64,000 nucleotides of DNA from assembly GCA_027924645.1 (NCBI GenBank), contig BSBN01001687.1:2108001-2172000 (forward strand), given 5' to 3'. The position numbers and the translations under genes are program-made. Source of the DNA: Cunninghamia lanceolata. Taxonomy: Eukaryota > Streptophyta > Pinopsida > Cupressales > Cupressaceae. Shown in pieces: positions 36,401-47,098 of the stretch; the first letter of the stretch is position 1, and every line of letters starts with the position of its first letter. A model generated the notes under the pieces. That model worked only from the letters and a program-made list of their open reading frames with translations. It did not search any database and was not told where the DNA came from.

Positions 36401-37023
36401 TAGTTTAAACATTAAGTTATTGAAATCAAATTTTAGTATATGAATTAAAATGTAGCAAGTAGTTACATCTAAATCTAAAACTACTAGAAATAATAAGTAA
36501 TTGTCATTTATAGCTTATAACTTGAAACTGAGCTAATCTATCTTTTGAGTCTTGATAGAATCAAAATGATTCTTGTGTCATTGATGTTAATAGTAAAGTT
36601 AAGAAATAGTTTTGTTCACTTTTAAATTTTTGTTCCAAGCATGATTATTTGTGTAAGGTTATTTATATTAAAAGTAGCTCTTCATTTTCAAACTCTTAAT
36701 AGTCAAGTTATTATTAACCAATACTTTTTCTCTTTATAGCTATACTAGGGAAACAAATGTAGATAGAAAATGAGAAATTAGTTAGAAGAGCGACTAAATT
36801 CTATACTCTAGGATACCTAGGAAAAGTTTTGTACATCTCAATAAGAAAACACTTAGGGAAAAATGCAAACTAAGATTGTTTAAGTAGTGAGAGGACATCG
36901 TAAACTTGATGTCATCAATTCTAGATTAACTTTAAAACTTGAATTTACCTTAGTAGGACTAGAAAGTCAAAAAAATTTGGTAGTTCTGTTTGGTTTAGGT
37001 TGAGTAAAATTTAGGGCATGACA
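33436..37023. mobile_element. Solo LTR-1 (3.6 kb) inside the Copia-2 LTR
   Basis: Starts TGTGAGACCCC and ends GGGCATGACA. It is flanked by gagat (33431-33435) and gagac (37024-37028), a 5-bp duplication with one C/T change. There is no internal coding region, so this is an LTR left by recombination. Removing it restores a continuous Copia-2 LTR. It contains a run of hairpins between 33820 and 35340 (see findings). The first 0.4 kb and the hairpins resemble 45456-47300. The 35600-37000 part is AT-rich with no feature seen. Confidence 0.75.
34923..35095. repeat. Hairpin array in solo LTR-1
   Basis: Six consecutive inverted repeats: 34923-34936 (GGGG/CCCC), 34939-34973 (CTTGTA+GAGGAGC with GCTCCTC+TACAAG), 34983-34995 (GGGAG/CTCCC), 35018-35033 (GGAATA/TATTTC), 35056-35069 (GGGTA/TACCC) and 35080-35095 (GGGATA/TATCCC). 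The last three share the loop TGAG. Further stems lie at 33820-33846, 35197-35213 and 35327-35340. Confidence 0.8.
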
Positions 37024-37605
37024 GAGACTGTCCTGATTCATCTTGAAGAAATTTTTTTGACAAGAGGGAAGTGAAGAGTGTGCCTAATTGATCCAATCAT
37101 CAGAAGAGGAAGAATTGCAATCATCAAAGGTGTGAGTTTCAATGTCAGTTTTCAGATAGTAGAAGGACTGTCATACTATAATCTTTTCTGAGTTCATTCT
37201 CAGTTCAGGGAGTAGTTGCTTCCTTGGGTTGTAGCCCTAAAACAAAGTCAGCAGGGAGCTGTAGCTTCCTTGAGAGTGACCTTGAAACCGTTCTTCATGA
37301 AGTAGTAGCTTCCTTGGGTTGTAGCCCTAAAACAAAGTTAGTAGGGAGTAGTATCTTCCTTGGGTTGTAGCCCTAAAACAAAGTTCTTATTTTGAGCTTC
37401 ATATATTGTTAGTTAATCCTCACTGTGGTTTTTCCCTTCTTGGGTTTTCCATGTATATTCGGTGTCATGTGTTGATGTGCATTATGTTGATCTTTCATGT
37501 TTATGTTAATGTTGTGATGCTTAAGTTTTAATCTTCTCCGGAGGATTTGAAGTTTGTTTAGATATTGATTCACCCCCCTCTTAGTATCCTAGTGTGTTCA
37601 ACAAT

Positions 37606-37617
37606 TGGTATTAGAGC
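37606..37617 (+). promoter_or_regulatory. Copia-2 primer binding site
   Basis: TGGTATTAGAGC lies two bases after the LTR, one change from the tRNA-Met type TGGTATCAGAGC seen in Copia-1. Confidence 0.85.
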
Positions 37618-37660
37618 TAAGTTACTTAGAAGAAGCTTAACCACTTGAAGAAGGTCCAGG

Positions 37661-38056
37661 ATGGCTCCAAATAGTTCTCTCAAGGTACCCATGTTTGATG
37701 TGACAAATTATTTCTTTTGGAAGCTAAGGATAGAAAACTATCTGACCTCTCTAGGGTATGGCATTTGGCAATCAGTCAAGAAAGGTTACAATGTTCCTAG
37801 TAGTGATCCTAAAGATGCAAATGAGATTAAGTTGTATGAGAACAATGCCATGGCAAAGAGTGCTATCATGGGTGGACTAGCCGATTTAAAACTTGTGAAG
37901 ATAATGGACTACAAATCCTGCTAAGGATGTTTGGGTAAAACTTGAAAGCATTTATGAAGGAGACAGTAAGGTGAAACAAGCCGAGATGAAAATATTCAAG
38001 AGCAAATTTGAGACACTGAGGATGTTAGAAGAAGAAGACATTTCTAGTTACATGCT
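37661..38056 (+). pseudogene. Copia-2 Gag, first part
   Basis: ATG at 37661 (MAPNSSLKVPMFDVTNYFFW), matching the Copia-1 start and its FDGTNFDFWKIRMESFL block. It continues LTSLGYGIWQSV and MAKSAIMGGLADLKLVKIMD. A frameshift near 37915 leads into KDVWVKLESIYEGDSKVKQA and then FETLRMLEEEDISSYML, where the atgct duplication (38052-38056) marks insertion of Chromo-2. The frame resumes at 45384. Confidence 0.9.
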
Positions 38057-39382
38057 TGGTGCAGGGGCACCATAGTAAAATCTACTATGTTGAAATAAGG
38101 CCTATTTGGCCATGTCATCTTGTTCATGTTTTGTTTTCTAAAAAACCTAGAAGTCTTTGTATTCCACTTGGCAAATAATGGACACATTTTGTATCTAATA
38201 GAATCCGAAAAGGTCAATAGGAGTCAGTTGGGATTCAGGGCAGTTGGCCTTCCCTAACTGTTGAGAAACCGTTGATCTTCCAACTCTGGCTTACTAAAAG
38301 CACAGAGGAGCAACCGAGAGGGGGGTTCTATAGATTTGAAGATTGTGATTCAGAAATCAACTGAGCAATAATAACTTTTGTCCATCATCTTCTGTGTTTG
38401 ATCTGTGTCGTAAATATTTCCTAACTGTTCATAATAGCTCTCTGTTCTCTGCAGTTGAAATAGTTTAGTCTAAATTGTCGAAGATGAGTCAATAACCATT
38501 TCACTGGTGGATTTCTAAAGAAATCAGTGGAATGGATTCGATCTGTACATATTTCTGTTTGTTTTTCTTTTCATTTACCTGTTTGGCGGGGCAGATGATC
38601 CAGACTGAGGAGTGTGCATAGTAGCATGTCCTAGCATCTCTATGTGCTAGGCATAGAGTGAAGATCAGACTATGTGAGAGTTGACAACCCTATCGGCATA
38701 TCGCTGTGTCACAGAGTCGTGGCCAAAAATGGTCACTAACCGCTAGTGGTGTCGTTGGATCGGGCCAACGAAGAGACAAGTTCCGATGACCTAAAGGACT
38801 CTGGCTGATAGCAAAGAGAGGATGTTATCAGAGTATCAGGTTGATAAATTTTGGCTCCACCGATAGGCGTATGTCTTGCCGAAACCATGATGGCAAATGC
38901 TAATTTGTCGTAGTTACATTGAGGTGATAAGGGATAAGTGATACGAATGGAGATCCATCGGGAGAAATCAGCTAGTGGCAAGCGATCTTAAGATTTGGCC
39001 GATAGCATTCATCTGGCCGATGAGTGATCGGAGTGACCAACGTATCGGAGACACAAAAAGGAAGTTCGCCGAAGGTTGAAGTCACGTCGAAGAGTGGTTG
39101 GTCCATCGGCGCATCGGCCTAAGTTTGTAAGTGTTCACCGATGACAAGGGTCACATTGAAGAAGATAGTGATCGTATATCAGAATAAACAAAATGATGGT
39201 TGCCGATAGTGTAGAGTCTCACCAACGACAAAAGTCATTGGCGTATCGGTGAAGCAAATTCTAACGTGGATGTCTTACTGACAAGTGAAAGTCAAAGGTG
39301 ACATTGGAGTGATTGGTGTATCGGTGAAGTAGAATCTAAAGTGGCCGATAGCACTTTTCTTGCCGATATAGCCTCCTCATCA
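38057..39382 (+). repeat. Chromo-2 5' LTR
   Basis: Starts TGGTGCAGGGGCACCA, a perfect 6-bp inverted repeat (TGGTGC/GCACCA) at the very LTR end. The 3' half carries about 17 copies of CCGAT or ATCGG (38690-39370). Ends CCTCATCA. Confidence 0.95.
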
Positions 39383-39385
39383 TAT

Positions 39386-39398
39386 TGGTATCAGAGCC
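39386..39398 (+). promoter_or_regulatory. Chromo-2 primer binding site (tRNA-Met)
   Basis: TGGTATCAGAGCC three bases after the 5' LTR. Confidence 0.9.
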
Positions 39399-39426
39399 AT
39401 AAAAGGTTCTATTGTTGATCTAGTAT

Positions 39427-40356
39427 ATGTCAGCAGAGGAGAGTGAAGGAGAGGGTAGCAATATGCCTCCAAAGGGGATGACCACCAAAGTAGTAAAGAA
39501 ATTTAAGGAGATGGAAGAGAAGATCAAAACTGGAGTCAGGGAAGTACTCCAAGCATAATTGAAGGCACTGAAGATAGGAAAGAGGATAGATAAAGGTTCA
39601 GATGAAGAGGAAGAGAAAGAGGAACAAGAAGAGGCAGAGATACCGGCTGATCAAAAGCATTTCCTGGAAGCCATTAAGGCTATTGGCAAGGACTCTTCAG
39701 AGGCTCGGATAGATATCCCCATGTTTAGTGGGAAGATGAATGTTGATGAAGTCATGGAGTGGATTGAGGCTCTAAACAACTATTTTGAGTACAAAGAAGT
39801 TCCTAAAAGTGAGAGAGTTAAGTTTGCAAAAACTAAACTCAAAGGTATTGCCCTTACATGGTGGAATTACACCCAAGGAGAGAGGGTAAAGAATGGGAAG
39901 AGTATAATCTCTTCATGGAGCAGAATGTTGGAGAAGATCAAGTCCCAGTTCCTTCCATCTGACTATGAGGTGCAGATTTATAGGAAAATGCAGAACCTTA
40001 AGCAAAAATATATGGATGTGGCTACTTACACTGAGGAGTTTCACAAATACACTCTTCGTTGTGGGTACATGGAGGATGAAAAATCCATGGTAGCAAGGTA
40101 TCTAAATGGTCTGAGGTTCAATATTCACGATGAGATAAGTTTATTGACCCCTGAAACCATGGACAAATACTTTCAAGTAGCATTAAGAGCTGAAGAGAAG
40201 CTGAAGAGGAAAGGTGAGCAGCAAGGTAGAGGAAGAGGTGGCAGAAATTTTAGAGGCAGAGGCAGTTTTGGAGGAAGAAGTCCTAACCGGAGGCCTAATG
40301 GTGAGTCTAGCCAAGGAGAGCAAGTTGGGGACTCAAGTAGCAAAGGAGGCTACTGA
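39427..40356 (+). pseudogene. Chromo-2 Gag
   Basis: ATG at 39427 (MSAEESEGEGSNMPPKGM), in frame with the long open stretch from 39559. A TAA at 39556-39558 interrupts it. The capsid signature reads EVMEWIEALNNYFEYKEVPK, GIALTWWNYTQGERVKNG and KIKSQFLPSDYEVQIYRKMQ. A basic RGRGGRNFRGRGSFGGR tail precedes a TGA at 40354-40356. The equivalent Chromo-1 region has an Arg codon there. Confidence 0.93.
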
Positions 40357-41312
40357 GGAAGAAGGCCTAATGGAAGAGGTCTGACAAATGGATCGGGTAG
40401 AGGATCCAAGTTCTCCAATATGAGATGTTATAACTGTAATCAGATAGGACACCCAGCTTATAAGTGTCCAAAGAAGGCCTCAACTTCTCATGGTAATGAG
40501 AGAAGAACCACATTGACTCAAGAGGATGCAAGGAGTGTGACATCTCCTGAAGTGAATTTGACATCAGAGATGGGAGAAAATCTGATGATCAAGAGGAAGT
40601 TGCTCAAAGAACCAGTACCGACTGAACCGTCACAAAGAAGAGCTTTGTTTAGAGTCAACTACAAGATCCAAGGTAAGGTTTGTAAAGTTATCATTGACTC
40701 TGGTTCTATTGACAATATTATATCTTTGGAAGCAGTAGATAAATTGAAATTAGAAAAGTACCCCATAGCTATCCATATAGGGTCAGTTGTTTAAACAAGG
40801 GACATCATATAGTCATCAATGAACAAGCATGGGTAGAATTCAGTATTGGGGGGTTTAGAGACAAGATTTTGTGTGACATCCTTCCAATGGATGCTTGCCA
40901 TCTTTTGCTAGGCAGACCGTGGTAGTTTGACAGAAAGGCTCATCATGATGGAGAAAAGAATGCTTACTCATTCCAAAAGGATGGTGTAACTTATAGGATA
41001 CAGCCATTGGTAGAAGGGGATCCACAGCATGTAGGATCTAGTGTAATGCTGGTAGGAGAAAAGGAATTCCTTGAAACACTAGAAGAATCAGGTTGAGTAG
41101 GTTTTGCTCTGGTTGTGAAACCTAAGGAGAAGAAAAGAGAAAATATGAGAGAGATAGGACCTAGGGAGGTCAGAGAACTACTTGAGAGTTATAAGGAAGT
41201 AATTGCAGCAGATATAGTAGACTCACTACCACCTATTAGAGCTATCAACCATCAGATTGATCTCATACCAGGAGCTGTACTTCCCAATAAGGCAGCCTAT
41301 AAGATGACCCCT
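40357..41312 (+). pseudogene. Chromo-2 nucleocapsid knuckle and protease
   Basis: CCHC knuckle CYNCNQIGHPAYKC at 40426-40467. Protease core VIIDSGSIDNIISLEAVD at about 40690-40740. A frameshift and stop occur near 40790 (SVV then stop), after which LCDILPMDACHLLLGRPW follows at about 40870-40920. A stop near 41095 interrupts the linker. The proline/lysine linker ends [11 protein letters not shown] before the RT. Confidence 0.9.
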
Positions 41313-42540
41313 TAGCAGAATGAGGAGATAGCCAGGTAGGTTCAAGAACTTTTAGACAAGGGGTTAATAAGAAAGAGTTTGAATCCATGTGCAGTCCCCA
41401 CTATTTTGGCACCAAAGAAAGATGGGAAATGGAGGTTGTGTACTAATTCTAGGGCAATAAATAAGATAACCATCAAATACAGGTTTCCTATTCCTAGAAT
41501 TGAAGACCTAATGGACTATTTGGGGGGTGCTACCTATTTCTCTAAGATAGACTTGAAGAGTGGGTACCATCAGATAAGGAGAAGAGAAGGTGATGAATGG
41601 AAAACAACATTCAAAACCAATGAAGGGTTATATGAATGGCTTGTATTGCCTTTTGGTTTGTCTAATGCTCCTAGCACTTTCATGAGGCTAATGAATGAAG
41701 TATTACAGGATTTCATAGGTAAGTTTGTGGTAGTATATCTAGATGACATTTTGATATTCAGTAAAAGTAAAGAAGAGCATTTGAAACATATAGAGATAGT
41801 CTTGAAGAGGCTGAAAGACCAGAAGCTATTGATAAACTTGGATAAATGTGATTTCATGAAACAAGAGTTGATCTACTTGGGTTGTCATTTCCAAAGGTGA
41901 TTTGAAGATGGATCCTTCAAAGGTGGAGGCTATTCTAAATTGGCCCACACCTAAGATAGCAGGGCAGGTAAGGAGTTTCCATGGTTTGGCCACATTCTAT
42001 AGGAAATTCATTAAGAACTACAGTGAGATCTGTGCACCTATGTTGGAAACCATCAAGGGTGGTTGCAAGGTGAAGTTTGTGTGGACGAGAGAAGTAGATA
42101 GGAGCTTTGAGAGTCTGAAATAGAAAGTTGCTAAATTCCCTGTCTTAGTGTTACCTGATTTCAATAAGGTTTTCACAATTGAATGTGATGCAAGTGGGCT
42201 AACCATTGGAGCAGTGTTGAGCCAAGAAGGGAGACCAGTGGCCTTCTTCAGTGAAAAGTTAAATGAAGCCAAGAGGAAGTACTTCTCTTATGATTTAGAA
42301 TTCTATGCCTTGGTACAAGCTCTGAAAAAGTGGATGCATTATTTGCTTCCCAAAGAATTCATTGTGTACACTAACAATCATGCTCTCAGTTTTTTGAATG
42401 GACAGGAAAAGCTCAGCCATAGACACATGAAGTGGGTGGAAAGTCTTCAAGCATATACCTTCACCATCAAGCATAAGAAAGGATAACCAATAAGGTTGTA
42501 GATGCTCTCAGCAGGAGGGTGTTAACAGTCCAAGAAGTGC
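41313..42540 (+). pseudogene. Chromo-2 reverse transcriptase and RNase H
   Basis: RT motifs [46 protein letters not shown] and the catalytic [17 protein letters not shown] (YLDD at 41735-41746). RNase H starts [16 protein letters not shown] at about 42170 and runs to KHKKG, where a lost base at about 42481 shifts the frame before NKVVDALSRRV. TAG stops at 41313-41315 and 41338-41340 replace Gln codons that Chromo-1 keeps. An extra base near 41895 breaks ELIYLG. Confidence 0.93.
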
Positions 42541-44027
42541 AGTTGCAAAGCATGAGTGTTGAGTCACTCAAGGAGTTGTATGAAGAAGATCAGAAATTTA
42601 GAGAAATCTACAAGGTCTGCAATGAATTTGCTAATACTTTTCATAGTGAGTTTTTAGATTTTACATTGTAGAATGGACTATTGTTCAAAAGATGTCAGTT
42701 GTGTATCCCTGAATGCTCAATGAGGGATAATATTGTGAAGGAAAAACATAGTGGAGGACTGGGTGGACATTTTGGGTTGAATAAGACTTTAGATCTGGTA
42801 AGGAGATTTTATTTCTAGCCAAGAATGCAGTCTGATATCAGAAAATTTGTTGAAAGTTGCATAGTATGCCAAAGAGCAAAAGGAGTCTCGACCAATGCAG
42901 GATTGTATCAACCTTTGCCAATACCCAACAGGCCTTGGGAATGTTTGAGTATGGATTTTGTGATGGAGTTACCCAAAAAAAGGGTAGGTTGTGACAGTGT
43001 GTTTGTAGTGGTAGACTGATTCAGCAAGATGGCTCATTTCATTCCTTGCAGGACCACTAATGATGCTAGCTACATTGCAAGTTTGTTCTTTAAATAAATT
43101 GTCAGGATTCATGGGATACCCTTGAGCATTGTGTCTGATAGGGATAGAAAATTTGTAGGACATTTTTGGAGGACTTTGTGGAAAAGATTGGGAACAAATT
43201 TGTCTTTTAGTTTAGCCTATCATCCTCAAACTAATGGGCAAACCGAGGTGGTCAATAGATCTTTGGGCAATGTCCTTAGATGCTTAACAAAAGAAGATGG
43301 CAGCAATTGGGATGTGATACTCCCACAAGCAGAATATGCTTATAATGACTCGACAAACAGGAGCACAGGTCTAAGTCCCTTTGAAATTGTATATGGCAGT
43401 CACCCCAAGGGTATTTTTGAATTGAGAAATGTCCACGGTTTGGACAAAAGGAGTGGTCATGCTGATGCATTTACAGAAGCCATGAAAGAAATACACCAAT
43501 AGGTCAGAGATACTTTACACCATAATAGTCAAAAGACGGAGGCTCAAATGGATCAAAGGAGGGATGTGCAGTATCGGGTAGGCGACTTGGTCATGGTTCA
43601 TCTGAACAAAAACAGGTTGCCAAAAGGAGGCCACAACAAATTGATGATGAGGAAGATTGGACCCTGTCAGATTCTGGAGAAGTACTGTCCAAATGCTTAC
43701 AAGATTGAGCTTCCTGATGATATTTCCCTTTCACCCATATTCAACATTGCTGATTTGATATTGTACAGAAGTCCTAATACAGGGGAGAATGTTGAAGACC
43801 CTGTCCAGGAAAATGAAGATTGGCTGAAGCACTTACCTTCTAGGGAGCTGCCAACAATGGAGTACATTTTGGAAAGCAGAGAAGCCAGGAAGACAAGGCA
43901 CGAAACATACTTTGAACATCTGGTTAAGTGGCAAGGGCTTCTAGATTTAGAAACTACATGGATGCTAGAGGAAGACATTCTAAAGCAAGGCAGAGATGTA
44001 GAAGAATTGGTCTCTAAGAGGACTTGA
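42541..44027 (+). pseudogene. Chromo-2 integrase with chromodomain
   Basis: HHCC region (EKHSGGLGGHFGLNKT, then CIVCQRAKG near 42865). All three catalytic residues are readable: Asp in LSMDFVMEL (about 42952), Asp in IVSDRDRKFVG (about 43135) and Glu in GQTEVVNRSLG (about 43245). The C-terminal module reads MMRKIGPCQILEKY, followed by the chromodomain ETYFEHLVKWQG and TTWMLEEDIL (43857-43990). The frame ends at 44027 with the same SKRT terminus as Chromo-1. Stops near 42669, 42815, 43018, 43093 and 43500 inactivate it. Confidence 0.93.
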
Positions 44028-44040
44028 GACATTTTTCTTC

Positions 44041-44049
44041 TGGGGAGTA
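44041..44049 (+). promoter_or_regulatory. Chromo-2 polypurine tract
   Basis: TGGGGAGTA directly precedes the 3' LTR. Chromo-1 has GGGGAGTA in the same place. Confidence 0.7.
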
Positions 44050-45383
44050 TGGTGCGGGGGCACCATAGTAAAATCTACTATGTTGAAATAAGGCCTATTT
44101 GGCCATGTCATCTTGTTCATGTTTTATTTTCTAAAAAACCTAGAAGTCTTTGTATTCCATTTGGCAAATAATGGACACATTTTGTATCTAATAGAATCTG
44201 AAAAGGTCAACAGGAGTTAGTTGGGATTCAGGGCAATTGGCCTTCCCTAACTGTTGAGCAACCATTGATCTTCCAACTCTAGTTTAATAAAAGCACAGAG
44301 GAGCAACCGAGAGGGAGCTTCTGTAGATTCAAAGATTGTGATTCAGAAATCAACTGAGCAATAATAACTTCTATCCATCATCTTCTGCGTTTGATCTGTG
44401 TCGTAAATATTTCCTAACTATTCATAATAGCTCTCTGTTCTCTGTAGTTGAAATAGTTTAGTCTAAATTGTCGAAGATGAGTCGATAACCATTCCACTGG
44501 TGCATTTCCAAAGAAATCAGTGGAATGGCTTCAGTTTGTACATATTTCTATTTGTTTTTCCTTTCATTTACCTGTTTGGCGGGGCAGATGATCCAAACTG
44601 AGGAGTGTGTACAGTAGCATGCCCTAGCATCTCTATGTGCTAAGCGTAGAGTGCATATCAGACTATGTGAGAGTTGACAACCCTATCGGCGTATCACTGT
44701 GTCACAGAGTCGTGGCCAAAAACAGTCACTAACCGCTAGTGGTGTCGTTGGATCGGGCCAACGAAGAGACAGGTCCCGGCGACCTAAAGGACTCTAGCCG
44801 ATAGCAAAGAGAGGATGTTATCGGAGTATCAGGTTGATAAATTTTGGCTCCACCGATAGGCGTATGTCTTGCCGAAACCGTGACGACAAATGCTAAATTG
44901 TCATAGTTACATCGGGGTGATAAGGGATAAGTGACACTGACAGAGATCCATCGGGAGAAATCAGCTAGCGGCAAGAGATCTTAAGGTTTGGCCGATAGCA
45001 TTCATCTGGCCGATGAGTGATCAGAGTGACCAACATATTAGAGACACAAAAAGGAAGTTCACCGAAGGTTGAAGTCATGCTGAAGAGTGGTTGGTCCATC
45101 GGTGCATTGGCCTAAGTTTGTAAGTGTTTGCTAATGACAAGGGTCATAGCGAAGAAGATAGTGATCGTATATCAGAATAAACAAAATGATGGTTGTCGAT
45201 AGTGTAGAGTCTCACCGACGACAAAAGTCATCGGCATATCGACGAAGCAAATTCTAACGTGGCCGATAGTAATTGTCTTGCCGACAAGTGAAAGTCAAAG
45301 GTGACATTGGAGTGATCGGTGTATCGGGGAAGTAGAATCTAAAGTGGCCAATAGCACTTTTCTTGCCGATAGGCTCCTCATCA
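44050..45383 (+). repeat. Chromo-2 3' LTR
   Basis: Direct repeat of 38057-39382, starting TGGTGCGGGGGCACCA and ending CTCCTCATCA. The same CCGAT/ATCGG-rich part lies at 44690-45370. Confidence 0.95.
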
Positions 45384-45455
45384 ATGCTCCATGTGGATGA
45401 GATAGTTAATGGCATCAGAGGTCTTGGTGGAGAAGTCAAAGAAGATGAGGTTGTG
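45384..45455 (+). pseudogene. Copia-2 Gag, second part
   Basis: After the atgct duplication the gag frame resumes as HVDEIVNGIRGLGGEVKEDE, matching RVDEVVNCINGLGQNLEESE of Copia-1 (about 50140-50200). Similarity stops near 45455, where an LTR-like block starting TGTGAGG begins. The remainder of Copia-2 is not in the window. Confidence 0.85.
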
Positions 45456-45824
45456 TGTGAGGCGCATCTTTTTCAGTTGCTTTAGTTTGGACTACTTGAC
45501 TATGTTGGTTTGGGTTTATATACTTTATGTGTGTGGACATTTATGTTTATTGCTTTGGACGTTATGTTATATGGTACTCTTGGACATTATGTTATAATTA
45601 AATTCTATGGGGATTATGTTTTGGACTTTATGATTTAATTCCTAATTAGATGTTAGAATTATTAATTATGTGTGGGAAAAGAAAGTATTGGTTGAACTAG
45701 ATGTTTATATGATAGCCATTGAATTATGTGATAATGAAGGAATTGGAATAATTGATTGTTTTATTATGCATTGTATATTGCTTCGGCTATACTTTTCTTG
45801 ACATAATGATATTCAAAAATTAAG

Positions 45825-46200
45825 TGTGCGGGTGGGTGGCCAAGATCATTAAGTTGTTCGGAGACTCCAAGAATCTTCCATGTGATACTGAGAGGAACCT
45901 CCTGCAACAATATAATGAAAAATACATGAAATAACAGAAATAGCAAAACACAAAAGGAATTTATTGATCGCAGGCCACTTCGAGGGGGCAACCTCCTTTG
46001 AGCAAGCTCAATACAATAAACTCGTGGATGCCTTAATTGGTCTCAACACATACTTATATACTAAGTCTAATCTAAACAACTATTACTCCCCATGAATGTG
46101 GGATAATACAATATACTCACGGGATGACTTACAAAGCATATGCGTCCAACAGTAATATACTAACAAAGTAAAGAGAAGGGTTAAACACGGGTTCCTAACA
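45825..46200 (-). mobile_element. Small insertion of unresolved type (possible copia-like solo LTR)
   Basis: On the minus strand it starts TGTTAGGAACCC, has a TATA-like TATATAAG near 46053 and AATAAA near 45965, and ends CCGCACA, as an LTR would. Removing about 376 bp restores the spacing to the hairpin seen in solo LTR-1. Flanks ttaag/gatac do not match. An alternative left end at 45813 would give gatat/gatac flanks. The type therefore stays open. Confidence 0.4.
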
Positions 46201-46790
46201 GATACCCATTAGCTTAGCCTAACCCATGGAAGGGGTGAAGGCTAAAGTGTTATGTAATTAATTATTTATATGAGTGCTGGTTGTGGTTATTCTATTTTTT
46301 TATAATTTTATTAATTAAATTTAAATTATTTTTGTGAGAGTTAAATTTATTTATTCTATTAAATTATGGTTTTATTTGCGGGATGAGGATAAGAGATTTG
46401 TTTTAATTTTTTTTAATAAAAAGGATTTTTATTTGGGAAAAAGAAAGAAAGTTTCCTTCTTTTGTCTTTTTGAGTTTTATTTGCTTTATTTATGGGAAAA
46501 GAAGGGATTTTGGAGGATACTTTTTCTGTGCATGAGTTTGGGAAGATGAATGTGTGAGAATGGAAGAAGAATTTTTGGCTTTAGGATTGGAAAGTGAGAG
46601 CTAGATTTGGGTTCAAGAGCAAGGTTTTACATTTTTTGGTTTTTTGTTGGGCTCACCCTAACTTGGGGAGTTGAGGTAGGGTTGTTAATTTCCTTGTATT
46701 TATGAATTTTGTGAGTTTTTTGTGATCACATAAATTTTGGTTGCATGATGGTTTTTGTCTTCTTTTTGTTGTGTTTGATTTGTGGGTTTG

Positions 46791-47098
46791 GGGTTGTAAT
46801 GGGAGCAACCCTCTGTATTTGATGAAACTTCCCAAGTTTTGGGGTAGAGAGAGGCATGGAGCCTCTCTTGGGGAAAATATTTTTTGGAAATTATGTGATA
46901 AAAGGAAGAGTTTGATGGATATTGTTGTTGATATATGAAGTATTGTAGTTGGTTTTGTATGGGATGCATGGGATTGGAGGTATAAGTGGAGATTGTGATT
47001 TTGTGATGAAAATCCTGTATGGAAAGGTTTTATTTTAGTTTCCCCAAGAGGGAGGATTATCCCCTCTCTCCCCCTATCTTGGATCTAGTTTTAGATCC
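46791..47098. repeat. Hairpin array in the LTR-like block
   Basis: Five inverted repeats: 46791-46811 (GGGTTG/CAACCC), 46831-46843 (CCCAA/TTGGG), 46848-46868 (AGAGAGGC/GCCTCTCT, loop ATGGA), 47047-47067 (AGAGGG/CCCTCT) and 47081-47098 (GGATCTA/TAGATCC). Confidence 0.75.

Larger units (their letters stand above)
31881..37603 (+). repeat. Copia-2 5' LTR (interrupted by solo LTR-1)
   Basis: The right end is certain: CAACA at 37603, followed by a PBS and a gag start. The left end is placed at TGGTTCCTAAGG (31881), where a 30-bp tandem duplication of AAGGTTGTMATTGATGTCAA begins. The same ATTGATGTCAAC word lies near the start of the Copia-1 LTRs. Without solo LTR-1 the LTR is about 2.1 kb. A threefold repeat sits near its end (37219-37384). 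The partner 3' LTR is not in the window, so the left boundary is tentative. Confidence 0.6.
38057..45383 (+). mobile_element. Chromo-2: Ty3/gypsy chromovirus, full length, decayed
   Basis: Complete plus-strand element with LTRs 38057-39382 and 44050-45383 and a perfect atgct duplication (38052-38056 and 45384-45388). Between them are PBS, gag, CCHC knuckle, protease, RT, RNase H, integrase and chromodomain. It is closely related in protein to Chromo-1 but has more stops and frameshifts (near 40354, 40790, 41313, 41338, 41895, 42121, 42480, 42669, 42815, 43018, 43093 and 43500). It interrupts the Copia-2 gag. Confidence 0.97.
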
